Assembly: GCA_937997485.1 (NCBI GenBank) | Contig: CALKTH010000008.1 | Span: 1-56,595, forward strand | Direction of reading: 5' to 3' | Source of the DNA: an uncultured Acidimicrobiales bacterium | GTDB lineage: Bacteria; Actinomycetota; Acidimicrobiia; Acidimicrobiales; SZUA-35 | Length of the DNA stretch: 56,595 nucleotides | Shown here: piece by piece, positions 25,864-33,480 of the stretch | Numbering within the stretch: position 1 is the first letter of the stretch | Layout: each line of letters begins with the position of its first letter | Notes under the pieces: generated by a model | The model's database searches: none | What the model saw: the letters and a program-made list of their open reading frames with translations, nothing else | What the model was told of the DNA's origin: nothing | Translations under genes and position numbers: made by a program

Positions 25864-26241
25864 ATGGCGGAGACATCCCTGCTCGAAACGGTCCAGCGGT
25901 TTGGACGATCAGGTCGCGACGAGACCAAGCCACCGGCGCGCTTTGACGCCGAACACAACGTGCTGTGGCTTGGCGATGTTCCGCTGCCGTTCGCACCAGG
26001 CCAGCAGACCAACGCCATGATCTTGCGTGCGGTCGCCGAGTCGATTCGAGAGCTTCGCCGTCTCGGAAAGAGCGATCCCTGCTACCTCCGCCAAGCGGAC
26101 ATGCCGAGTTATGTGCAGATTCTCAACCTTCGCTCGAAGAGCATTCGCCGAGACCTTCGCAAGGAGCTTCGGCTGAACAAGCGCGAAGCTGGCGAGACGC
26201 TTCAAGCCTTGCGGAACGTTGCCGCACACCTCAACGCGTAG
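25864..26241 (+). CDS. Small protein of unknown function
   Basis: 125 residues from ATG 25864, the first plausible start after the Rieske-ThDP gene; an upstream extension of the frame reads through that gene and was rejected. The middle has FDAEHNVLWLGDVPLPFAPGQ. The C-terminal half is rich in Arg and Lys and predicted helical (SYVQILNLRSKSIRRDLRKE), so nucleic-acid binding is possible. No family is recognised. It lies alone between two larger genes on the same strand. Confidence 0.6.
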   Translation: MAETSLLETVQRFGRSGRDETKPPARFDAEHNVLWLGDVPLPFAPGQQTNAMILRAVAESIRELRRLGKSDPCYLRQADMPSYVQILNLRSKSIRRDLRKELRLNKREAGETLQALRNVAAHLNA

Positions 26242-26320
26242 CTCGAAGGCTGCGCTGAATCGTTCCACTCGTTTGCCGGTTGTTGATCCGGTTGCACACC
26301 AGTTGTGACAAGGTGGCCCG

Positions 26321-27580
26321 ATGGGTTCGCCCGAGATTGCTTTCATCGCCCTTGCGCTTCTTCTCTTTGCGTTGGTGAGCCGTTGGGTCGAGCGTGTTGC
26401 GCTGACGATGCCGATGGTGTTCGTCGCTCTGGGCTGGGCCGCCGAGCGACTTGGCTTGGTCGAGCTCGAGGTCGAGATCGAAGGGATCGTGCTGCTCGGC
26501 GAGGTGACGCTCGCCGTTATTCTCTTCAGCGACGCGGTTCGGATCGACACAACCGCGCTCTGGCACGAAGCGGGGCTCCCCGCACGGTTGCTCGGGGTCG
26601 GTTTGCCTCTCTCGATCGCCCTCGGCACGCTCATGGTCAGCGTGTTGCTCCCTGAGCTGAGCATCTGGGAGGCAGCCTTGATCGCCGCGATTCTGGCCCC
26701 GACTGACGCCGCTCTCGGACAGGCAGTGGTAGAGGAGCGCTCAGTTCCCTTGCGAGTGCGACAGGGCTTGAACGTGGAGTCCGGCTTGAACGACGGACTC
26801 GTGCTGCCCGCCGTTCTGCTGTTCCTTGCCCTCGCAACTGGCGAGGAAACCGACGCTGGCTTCTGGACGACCTTTGCTCTCCGTCAGGTCGGCCTCGGAG
26901 TGCTTGTCGGTGTTGTGATTGGCGGCGCCTGCGGCTTACTGCTCTACCACGCTCGAGAGCGCGGTCTCGTCGAAGGCATCTACGGACAGATCGGCACCCT
27001 CGCCGTCGCCATCGCCGCTTTCACCGTGGCCCTGGGGCTTGATGCGAATGGATTCCTGGCCACGTTCGTGGCCGGCCTGGCCTTCGGCACGGCGATGCCT
27101 GATCGGGTCGCCGATGAGGTCGATGAGTACACCGAAGACACCGGCCGACTCCTGGCCGTGATCGCCTTCTTCGTGTTCGGCAATGTGCTGCTTCCGGGAG
27201 TGGGCGCTGCTCTGAGTCCCGCCGTTGTGATCTGCGCGCTCGGCGCGCTCACGCTCGGCCGGATTCTCCCTGTGGCGCTGGCGCTGGCCGACATGCGGCC
27301 GGCTGGGGCCACCGTGCTCTTCGTCGGGTGGTTCGGCCCGCGAGGCCTGGCCTCGATCCTCTTTGGGCTGATCCTGTTGGAGGAGGAGTTGCCCGGCGGC
27401 GAGGAACTGTTCAGCGTCATTTCGCTGACCGTCCTGTTCAGCGTGGTGCTTCATGGGGTGACGGCAACGTGGGGCGCCAAGCGCTACGGACGCTGGTTCG
27501 CCGACGTGGACGACGACGAGAAGGGGCACATGCCCGAAGCGGTCGAGGTTCCGTCACATCGCCTGCGCTGGCAACGCTGA
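26321..27580 (+). CDS. CPA1-type Na+(K+)/H+ antiporter
   Basis: 419 residues from ATG 26321, with about 12 TM helices. Conserved features include ILAPTDAALGQAVV (transport-site Asp in the unwound helix), VESGLNDGLVLP and VLFVGWFGPRGLASILFG. The short C-terminal tail is charged and has no TrkA-N domain. It exchanges monovalent cations for protons at the cytoplasmic membrane for pH and salt homeostasis, which would suit a marine or brackish organism. It stands 67 nt upstream of the ilv leader but is unrelated to it. Confidence 0.92.
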   Translation: MGSPEIAFIALALLLFALVSRWVERVALTMPMVFVALGWAAERLGLVELEVEIEGIVLLGEVTLAVILFSDAVRIDTTALWHEAGLPARLLGVGLPLSIALGTLMVSVLLPELSIWEAALIAAILAPTDAALGQAVVEERSVPLRVRQGLNVESGLNDGLVLPAVLLFLALATGEETDAGFWTTFALRQVGLGVLVGVVIGGACGLLLYHARERGLVEGIYGQIGTLAVAIAAFTVALGLDANGFLATFVAGLAFGTAMPDRVADEVDEYTEDTGRLLAVIAFFVFGNVLLPGVGAALSPAVVICALGALTLGRILPVALALADMRPAGATVLFVGWFGPRGLASILFGLILLEEELPGGEELFSVISLTVLFSVVLHGVTATWGAKRYGRWFADVDDDEKGHMPEAVEVPSHRLRWQR

Positions 27581-27647
27581 CGCTGGCGCGGATCGCCTGG
27601 CAAAGGTTGGTTGCCATCTCGCGCAGCCTCTGCTTGACTGTCGAGCG

Positions 27648-27686
27648 ATGAAGATCCGCCTCGCCCTCGTAGTAGTACTCACGTAG
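27648..27686 (+). CDS. ilvB leader peptide
   Basis: 12-codon frame from ATG 27648 to TAG 27684-27686 encoding MKIRLALVVVLT. Seven of 12 residues are Ile, Leu or Val, including three consecutive Val codons. It is followed at once by two hairpins and a T-rich run ahead of ilvB. This is the arrangement of amino-acid attenuation: ribosome stalling at Leu/Val/Ile codons would prevent terminator formation. Leader peptides before ilvB are known in other actinobacteria. Confidence 0.85.
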   Translation: MKIRLALVVVLT

Positions 27687-27713
27687 CGCACACCGGGTCT
27701 TTTTCGTGTGCGC
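27686..27713 (+). promoter_or_regulatory. First hairpin of the ilvB attenuator
   Basis: GCGCACAC (27686-27693) pairs perfectly with GTGTGCGC (27706-27713), loop of 12 nt. It begins on the last base of the leader stop codon, so a ribosome at the stop would disrupt it. It is probably the pause or anti-antiterminator element. Confidence 0.7.
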
Positions 27714-27744
27714 AGCCTCCCTCCGGGGAGGCTTTCTTGTTTTT
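27714..27744 (+). terminator. Attenuator (intrinsic terminator) upstream of ilvB
   Basis: AGCCTCCC (27714-27721) and GGGAGGCT (27726-27733) form an 8-bp stem with a 4-nt loop, followed by TTCTTGTTTTT. This is a good intrinsic terminator 77 nt before the ilvB ATG. AGCCTC at 27625-27630 upstream could compete for the 3' arm GAGGCT and act as an antiterminator partner. Confidence 0.82.
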
Positions 27745-27820
27745 CACCCCAGACTTATTCCGGCTCTTGGTCACCCATGACCCGGATCCCAAACCCGCAA
27801 CACCAAAACGGAGAAATGCC

Positions 27821-29608
27821 ATGACGGCACCAGAGCGACTCAACGGGGGCCAAGCCCTCATCAAGAGCCTCGAGATGGAGAACGTCGAGGTGGTCTTTGG
27901 CTACCCCGGCGGCGCCATCCTTCCGGTGTACGACCCGATTATCGACGCCAAGCTCCGCCACGTGCTCGTGCGCCATGAGCAGGGTGCCGGTCACATGGCT
28001 GAGGGCTATGCCCATGCCACCGGTAAGCCCGGCGTTTGCATGGTCACCTCAGGCCCGGCGGCGACCAACGTGGTCACGCCGCTCGCCGACGCCATGCTCG
28101 ATTCCGTCCCAATGGTGTGCATCACCGGCCAGGTCGCCCTTGCCGCCATCGGCACCGACGCCTTCCAGGAATGTGACACCACCGGCATCACGCGCTCGAT
28201 CACCAAGCACAACTTCTTGGTGACCCGGGCCGAGGACATCCCTCGGGTGATCCGAACCGCTTTCCACATCGCGACGACCGGGCGCCCTGGTCCCGTTCTC
28301 GTCGATATCCCGAAAGACATCGTCGACGCCAACAACCCGGCCGCCTACTTCGATTGGTACTGGCCGGAGATCGAAGATCTCGAACTGCCGGGCTACCAGC
28401 CCAATGTCGATCCCGATCCGACCGCCATTGCCGATGCAGTGGAGCTGATGCTCGCCGCGGAGCGCCCCGTGCTCTACGTGGGTGGCGGCGTGCTCAAGGC
28501 ACGCGGTGCCGAGGTGCTGCTCGAGCTGGCGGAGCTCACGAACATCCCCGTCGTCACCACCCTGATGGCCCGTGGAGCCTTCCCCGACTCGCACGAGTTG
28601 TGCTTGGGCATGCCCGGCATGCATGGCAACTACACCGCCATCACAGCGATCCAGCAGAGCGACCTGCTGATCGCGATGGGCAGCCGCTTCGACGATCGCG
28701 TGACCGGCAAGGTCGGAGCCTTTGCTCCCGGCGCCAAGGTGATCCACGTCGACATCGATCCGGCCGAGCAGGGCAAGGTCCGCATGCCCGACGTGCCGAT
28801 CGTGGGCGACTGCCGCCTGGCGATGGAACTGATGGTGGAGGAACTGAAGGCCAAGGGTGCACCCGAATCCCTCGCCGATTCGTCGGCCTGGCGCCAGCAG
28901 GTCTCCGGCTGGCAGGAGAAGTATCCGCTCACGTACGAGCAGTCCGCTCCGGGCGAGCTCCTGAAGCCCCAGTACGTGCTCGAGCGTCTCCGTGATCTCT
29001 CGCCGGAGGACACCATCGTGGCGTCCGGCGTCGGCCAGCATCAGATGTGGGCCAGCCAGTACTGGACCTTCGATCATCCCTACACCTGGATCAACTCTGG
29101 TGGTCTCGGCACGATGGGCTTTTCCATCCCGGCCGCGATCGGCGCCAAGGCCGGGATGATGGACCGCACGGTCTGGTCCGTCGATGGTGACGGCAACTTC
29201 CAGATGACCGCCCAGGAACTCGTGACCGCCGCGGTCGAGAAGATTCCGATCAAGGTCGCGCTCATGAACAATGCGTACCTCGGCATGGTTCGCCAGTGGC
29301 AGTCCCTGTTCTACGAAGAGCGCCTCAGCGAGGTGTATCTCAGCCACGACATGCCGGACTACGTGAAGTGGGCCGAAGCCATGGGCTGTGTGGCGTTCCG
29401 AGTGGAAGACCCCGACGAGGTCGATGCCGTGATTCAGAAGGCGAACGAGATCAACGATCGTCCCGTCGTCATCGAGTTCCGCTGTCACTCGGAAGAGAAC
29501 GTCTATCCGATGGTCCCCGCAGGCGGTTCGAACGACGCTGTCATCGTCGATCCGACCCAGCAACCCACCCTCGATGCCGAGCGCGCTGCCAAGGAGGCAT
29601 CACAGTGA
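27821..29608 (+). CDS. ilvB: Acetolactate synthase, large (catalytic) subunit
   Basis: 595 residues from ATG 27821 with GGAGAA upstream; the frame extends 84 nt further 5' through the leader but without support. ThDP enzyme motifs: FGYPGGAILPVYD, the catalytic Glu in VRHEQGAGHMAEGYA, and GDGNFQMTAQEL...MNN. It condenses pyruvate with pyruvate or 2-oxobutyrate in branched-chain amino acid synthesis. It overlaps ilvN by 4 nt (GTGA). Expression is probably attenuated by the leader at 27648-27744. Confidence 0.97.
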   Translation: MTAPERLNGGQALIKSLEMENVEVVFGYPGGAILPVYDPIIDAKLRHVLVRHEQGAGHMAEGYAHATGKPGVCMVTSGPAATNVVTPLADAMLDSVPMVCITGQVALAAIGTDAFQECDTTGITRSITKHNFLVTRAEDIPRVIRTAFHIATTGRPGPVLVDIPKDIVDANNPAAYFDWYWPEIEDLELPGYQPNVDPDPTAIADAVELMLAAERPVLYVGGGVLKARGAEVLLELAELTNIPVVTTLMARGAFPDSHELCLGMPGMHGNYTAITAIQQSDLLIAMGSRFDDRVTGKVGAFAPGAKVIHVDIDPAEQGKVRMPDVPIVGDCRLAMELMVEELKAKGAPESLADSSAWRQQVSGWQEKYPLTYEQSAPGELLKPQYVLERLRDLSPEDTIVASGVGQHQMWASQYWTFDHPYTWINSGGLGTMGFSIPAAIGAKAGMMDRTVWSVDGDGNFQMTAQELVTAAVEKIPIKVALMNNAYLGMVRQWQSLFYEERLSEVYLSHDMPDYVKWAEAMGCVAFRVEDPDEVDAVIQKANEINDRPVVIEFRCHSEENVYPMVPAGGSNDAVIVDPTQQPTLDAERAAKEASQ

Positions 29609-30126
29609 ACCGCCCCGGAAACCTCGAGAACCACACCCTTGCCGTCGTTGTCGAGAATAAGGCCGGCGTGCTGGCCCGAGTTGCGGACCTCTTCGCTCGC
29701 CGTGGCTACAACATCGTCTCGCTCCTCGTCGCCCCGATGGATGATGAACGCTTCAGCCGTATCACCATCGTGGTGAGCGTTGAGAGCGCACCCCTCGACC
29801 AGATCGTGAAGCAGCTCTTCAAGCTGGTGAACGTCGTGGAGATCATGGAGATGATCCCCGAAGCCTCGGTCGAGCGTGAACTCATCGTGGCCAACGTGAA
29901 GGTTCCCACCGAGCGACGGGACGAGTTCACGGCCATCATCGAGCGGGCGCATGGCCGTATTCTCCACGACGGCGACGGTCACATGATGGTGAGCCTCGCT
30001 GGCGAGCCAGCCGAGGTCGACGCCATCGAGGCCGACCTCAAGGCATTCGACATCTTCGATCTGCAGCGCACTGGCCGAGTTGCCATGCGCATCGTGGGTG
30101 CGGAAGCTCCTGTCACCAAGGTCTGA
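29605..30126 (+). CDS. ilvN: Acetolactate synthase, small (regulatory) subunit
   Basis: 173 residues from GTG 29605, overlapping the ilvB stop and preceded by AAGGAGG. The N-terminal ACT domain has LAVVVENKAGVLARVADLF and RRGYNIVSLLVAP; the second half (about 85-170) is the usual C-terminal domain (RELIVANVKVP, RIVDVG-equivalent region GRILHDGDGHMM). It activates IlvB and confers feedback inhibition by valine. The length is normal for the family. Confidence 0.96.
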   Translation: MNRPGNLENHTLAVVVENKAGVLARVADLFARRGYNIVSLLVAPMDDERFSRITIVVSVESAPLDQIVKQLFKLVNVVEIMEMIPEASVERELIVANVKVPTERRDEFTAIIERAHGRILHDGDGHMMVSLAGEPAEVDAIEADLKAFDIFDLQRTGRVAMRIVGAEAPVTKV

Positions 30127-30163
30127 CCGGAACGCTCCCGGGATTCCCGCCGTTGGAGTATGC

Positions 30164-30826
30164 ATGACCGACTTGCTGCTTCACGAAGAACTTCTCCTTC
30201 TCGCCCTGAACGACGAGGAGGGATCTGGGCGGTCAGATCTGGCCGTGGCCGGAGGGCTGCTCGCTGAGCTCTCATTGCGAGCAGCGGTGGTCGTCGAGAA
30301 GCGCAAACGCGCGGTCATGGTGACCGTGACCGATGCAGGTGCAGATGCTTCGACCGGCGACGAGCTGCTCGACGAGTGCTTGGAAGATCTGCGGACCTCG
30401 AAGAAGGAACGGACCGCAACTCACTGGGTCACCAAGTTTTCTCAGAAGAAGGATCTCAAACATCGGGTTGCCGGCCCACTCGTCGAGCGGGGAATCCTGG
30501 ATGAGAACAAGCGGAAGTTTCTGTTCATCCAATACACCCGCTACCCGGAGCTGAATCCTCTCCCGGAGGCCGAAATGACCGAGCGGCTTCGCAACGCCAT
30601 CGAGTACGACCACGCCGAGCCCACGGATCGAACGGTGGCCCTCGTGGCGTTGGCGGATGCTGCGAGCCTGCTCAGGAACAACCTCGACAAGAAGATGCTC
30701 CGAGCCAGACGGAAGCACATCAAGGAACTCGCCGAAGGCGCGACCACTGCCGAAGTCGTGAAGGCCGCAATTGAGGCAACGGCGGCCGCCATGGTGGTCC
30801 TGGTCGCCGCGACGGCTGCGACCTAG
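30164..30826 (+). CDS. GPP34 (GOLPH3/Vps74-like) family protein
   Basis: 220 residues from ATG 30164, 37 nt after ilvN. Family features: LLLHEELLLLALNDEEGS at the start, AGGLLAELSLRAAV, LVERGILDENKR, and a hydrophobic tail. Eukaryotic GOLPH3 binds phosphatidylinositol-4-phosphate on Golgi membranes. Bacterial homologues are common in actinobacteria but their role is not established; peripheral membrane or lipid binding is a reasonable guess. Whether it is co-transcribed with ilvBN is unclear from the spacing. Confidence 0.88.
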   Translation: MTDLLLHEELLLLALNDEEGSGRSDLAVAGGLLAELSLRAAVVVEKRKRAVMVTVTDAGADASTGDELLDECLEDLRTSKKERTATHWVTKFSQKKDLKHRVAGPLVERGILDENKRKFLFIQYTRYPELNPLPEAEMTERLRNAIEYDHAEPTDRTVALVALADAASLLRNNLDKKMLRARRKHIKELAEGATTAEVVKAAIEATAAAMVVLVAATAAT

Positions 30827-30827
30827 C

Positions 30828-30851
30828 GGCCTCGGGTCGGTTCCCGAAGCC
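30828..30851 (+). terminator. Hairpin after the GPP34 gene
   Basis: GGCCTCGGG (30828-30836) and CCCGAAGCC (30843-30851) pair with one mismatch and a 6-nt loop, starting 2 nt after the GPP34 stop. No T-tract follows. It is a likely end of the ilv transcript by position. Confidence 0.4.
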
Positions 30852-30909
30852 TCACCGCCGACCTTGTCGCAGCATGATTGAAAGACCGCAGGAATCGCTC
30901 GGGCGGCGG

Positions 30910-31542
30910 TCAGAGACCATGGCTTGCTGTGTCGCTCCGAAGCGATGTTGCTCGAACACGATGAACGGCGAGGAGATAAGAGACAGCCGCGAGCATGCAT
31001 GCAAGGATCGAGAGGCTCCAGTGGTTGGTCGCCTGCCAACCAGCGACGCCATAGAGACTTCCCACCGCGAGAGCTCCCAGGGCGGCAGCCTGGAGAAACC
31101 GTTGTACCGGGTATCCGACAATGCCCGCGCCGATGGCGACCGACTCGCTGAGAACGGGTAGCCCTCGGGTCGTCGTGACCAAGATTGGTCGTATCGATGC
31201 GAAGTTCATGGGGCGACGCGGAAGTGATCGCCCCAGCAGGTATCCAGCGCCCGCCGCTACCCCCAATCCAATCGCGTTCACGATCGACCCGGCAATCGGA
31301 CCGAGTATGGCACCTGACGCCAACATGACAATCGTCGCTGGGATAGGGAGGATGGTGTCAGCCGTGAGGAGCGCGATGATGACAAGCGCTGCCATTCCCG
31401 CAGATCCTGGTATCCAATCCAGAACCAAGTCCTCGTTCCATCCGGCAAGCCCGACGATCAACCAGATGGCAATCGCCGCGCTGGCGGTTGCCAAGATGAC
31501 GAACGCAGCACCAAGCCGGTACTTGAGGTTGGCAACAGTCAA
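30910..31542 (-). CDS. VTT (DedA/TVP38-like) membrane protein
   Basis: 210 residues. The first codon is TTG 31542, with GAGGAGA close upstream. About six hydrophobic helices. The VTT core is recognisable: ADTILPIPATIVMLASGAILGP, then the Gly-rich GLGVAAGAGYLLGRSLPR, and RGLPVLSESVAIGAGIVGYP. DedA/VTT proteins act at the cytoplasmic membrane in lipid-carrier flipping and envelope homeostasis. It follows the split VioB-like genes on the same strand with a 69-nt gap. Confidence 0.82.
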   Translation of the reverse strand: MTVANLKYRLGAAFVILATASAAIAIWLIVGLAGWNEDLVLDWIPGSAGMAALVIIALLTADTILPIPATIVMLASGAILGPIAGSIVNAIGLGVAAGAGYLLGRSLPRRPMNFASIRPILVTTTRGLPVLSESVAIGAGIVGYPVQRFLQAAALGALAVGSLYGVAGWQATNHWSLSILACMLAAVSYLLAVHRVRATSLRSDTASHGL

Positions 31543-31611
31543 GTCTCTCCTCTCGCGAGTTCTGTCACTCCGTTGACCGGGGACCTTGAGTCGATGAGTA
31601 CGTTCAGACCC

Positions 31612-33480
31612 TTAGGTCTGCGGGTTGCGCAGCGAACGGCTGAGTTGACCGAAGTCGAAGCTCGTCGTTGATTCTCTGGTGCTCTCGGGTGTCGTCTTGC
31701 CTGGTCCCGGTGCTTCATCGCTGCCCGAGTCAAGGAAGGCGTAGAGCAGTTGACGCTGACCGACGCTTAGATCACGCGTGATCGGCATGAAGCGGAGGGA
31801 CTCGAAGTTTTTGGGATCGCTGAGTCTCTTGATCAGTGCGGCATAGCTCAGGACTTGTTCTCGGTCGCCGAGCCGAAGCCAGTTGTCCATGCACGGTGCC
31901 ATCGCCTCCCAATTTGACAGGACATAGTCGTGAACGTTCTCCCACGATGGAGCCATCGCCGCGATATCAGCGTCGCCTGGTCGCACCCGAAGGTACATGT
32001 AGGTGAACGACTGAGGGTCGAAGTCAGTAGCGGTGACCGGAACCCTGGGGTGTGGGCCCGGCTGAAACACCAGGCCTGTGATTTTCCCGGCCGAAGTGGG
32101 CAAGACAAAGTGGACTGTTCCCTCTTCATCCGTGATCTCGGTTTCTGCCGTCGGCTGGCTCACTCCGAGCTCGGACATCGTGACGGCGATGCCAGCGCCG
32201 GCTGGCTTGCCTCGCTCGTGTACCTGGACGCGAGCTTGCGCCGGTAACCCTTGGTCGACGTAGAGATTCGGATCGTCGGGAATCGCTCGCAATACAGTCT
32301 CGGCGAGGTAAGTGGTGCCGTCCACAGAGATCGCAAGATCCATTCCAGCGAGTTGTTTTGCGAGGTCGGGATCGATAGCGACGTCGACGATCCCCGAGGT
32401 TGCCTCGTAGGCGGAGCGTGAGTAGCTCGCAGGAGAAAGTGTTGCGACGTGTGTGACTGCTACCGCGGGTTGCGCATCCGTTGCGGTGAGTTTGAGGTCG
32501 CCAAGCTGAACCTTGTCGGTGTCGCGGTTGGCGGCGGGGATGCAGTTTGAAAGATCGAGCGTGACGCGGTCAGGGCCAAGCCTTGCGAACGCAGTGCCAC
32601 AGGTGGCGGTCTTGCCACCGGGGTTCACCGCGATCGGCACGTGTTTGGTGACCAAGGGGCGATCGCCGGGTTCGTGCATCGGGTCGGCTCGACGCCACAG
32701 GCCGACCGTGCCGACCAGCAAGCTGCGCGCTGGGTTGGGCTGGAAACCACCCGCATTGAGCTTTGCTTGCAGCGCTTGGCCGCTTGCCTTCATTCCAGGT
32801 GACCCGTTCGAGAGCGTCGGGTCGTCGTAGTAGACCGTGCGGTAGGTGCAGAATCGGACCATCGTGCCAAGAACGTGCGGTTCGTCCATGTGACTCGCTA
32901 GGGCTTTGAGAGCCGGTGAGTCGAAGGTGTCAATCTGCAGTCCGTGATCCTTCGGGAAGCAGGTCTGCCATAGCACGGAGGCGACTCCAGCAATGGCGTC
33001 GTTGTTGACGTTCGCGGAGAAGTTGACGTAGCGATCGTGGAAGCGAGTTACCCGCTCTCCGTAGATCCGACACCCTCCGGCAGTCCCGAAGCTCATGTTG
33101 TCGAAGAACAGCTGTGAGGAAAAGGAGCCGTAAGGCTCGGTATCGATCAGCATCCCGGTGAAATCCACCGGTGCGTTGACGAAAGGGTCGGTGGTAACGA
33201 GACCTGATCCTGCATCGAAACCCGAGATGCTCGTATCGAAGAATCGCGATCGATAGGTGCCGTGCGGATTCCAGTTGCCAGCGCTGACCACTTGATCGAT
33301 CGCCGCCTGCCGAAACTTCGCGACACTGTCGGCACGGACAGCTGCGGCATCTACCGTCGCATCACCGTCGTCTTCGTCATAGGCCGCTGGAGCGCTACTC
33401 ACGGGGTAGTTGTTCGTTGTGACCGGGTCCCAGGCGATCTGGCCGCGAAAGTAGATCCGCGGAATCTCAAGCACGCTCAT
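31612..33480 (-). CDS. VioB/RebD-like protein, N-terminal-half homologue (split gene)
   Basis: 622 residues from ATG 33480, overlapping the upstream ferritin-like gene by 4 nt. Segments match the N-terminal part of VioB (iminophenyl-pyruvate dimer synthase): the opening SVLEIPRIYFRGQI, then FPKDHGLQIDTFDSPALK, HVLGTMVRF, LLVGTVGLWRRADP and SDPKNFESLRFMPITRDLS near the end. In VioB these precede a ferritin-like domain in one chain of about 1,000 residues. Here that domain is the separate gene directly upstream, so order is inverted. No tryptophan oxidase (VioA/RebO) is visible nearby, so the product is probably not violacein or rebeccamycin. Confidence 0.75.
   Translation of the reverse strand: MSVLEIPRIYFRGQIAWDPVTTNNYPVSSAPAAYDEDDGDATVDAAAVRADSVAKFRQAAIDQVVSAGNWNPHGTYRSRFFDTSISGFDAGSGLVTTDPFVNAPVDFTGMLIDTEPYGSFSSQLFFDNMSFGTAGGCRIYGERVTRFHDRYVNFSANVNNDAIAGVASVLWQTCFPKDHGLQIDTFDSPALKALASHMDEPHVLGTMVRFCTYRTVYYDDPTLSNGSPGMKASGQALQAKLNAGGFQPNPARSLLVGTVGLWRRADPMHEPGDRPLVTKHVPIAVNPGGKTATCGTAFARLGPDRVTLDLSNCIPAANRDTDKVQLGDLKLTATDAQPAVAVTHVATLSPASYSRSAYEATSGIVDVAIDPDLAKQLAGMDLAISVDGTTYLAETVLRAIPDDPNLYVDQGLPAQARVQVHERGKPAGAGIAVTMSELGVSQPTAETEITDEEGTVHFVLPTSAGKITGLVFQPGPHPRVPVTATDFDPQSFTYMYLRVRPGDADIAAMAPSWENVHDYVLSNWEAMAPCMDNWLRLGDREQVLSYAALIKRLSDPKNFESLRFMPITRDLSVGQRQLLYAFLDSGSDEAPGPGKTTPESTRESTTSFDFGQLSRSLRNPQT

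Noticed and set aside
28049..29563. 504-codon open frame opposite ilvB
   Set aside because: It is a mirror of ilvB codon use. IlvB motifs are intact on the plus strand and the antisense product shows no domain.
31543..31733. Small minus-strand open frame between the VTT and VioB-like genes
   Set aside because: It overlaps the 3' end of the VioB-like gene and encodes an Arg-rich sequence without a ribosome-binding site; it looks like a shadow.
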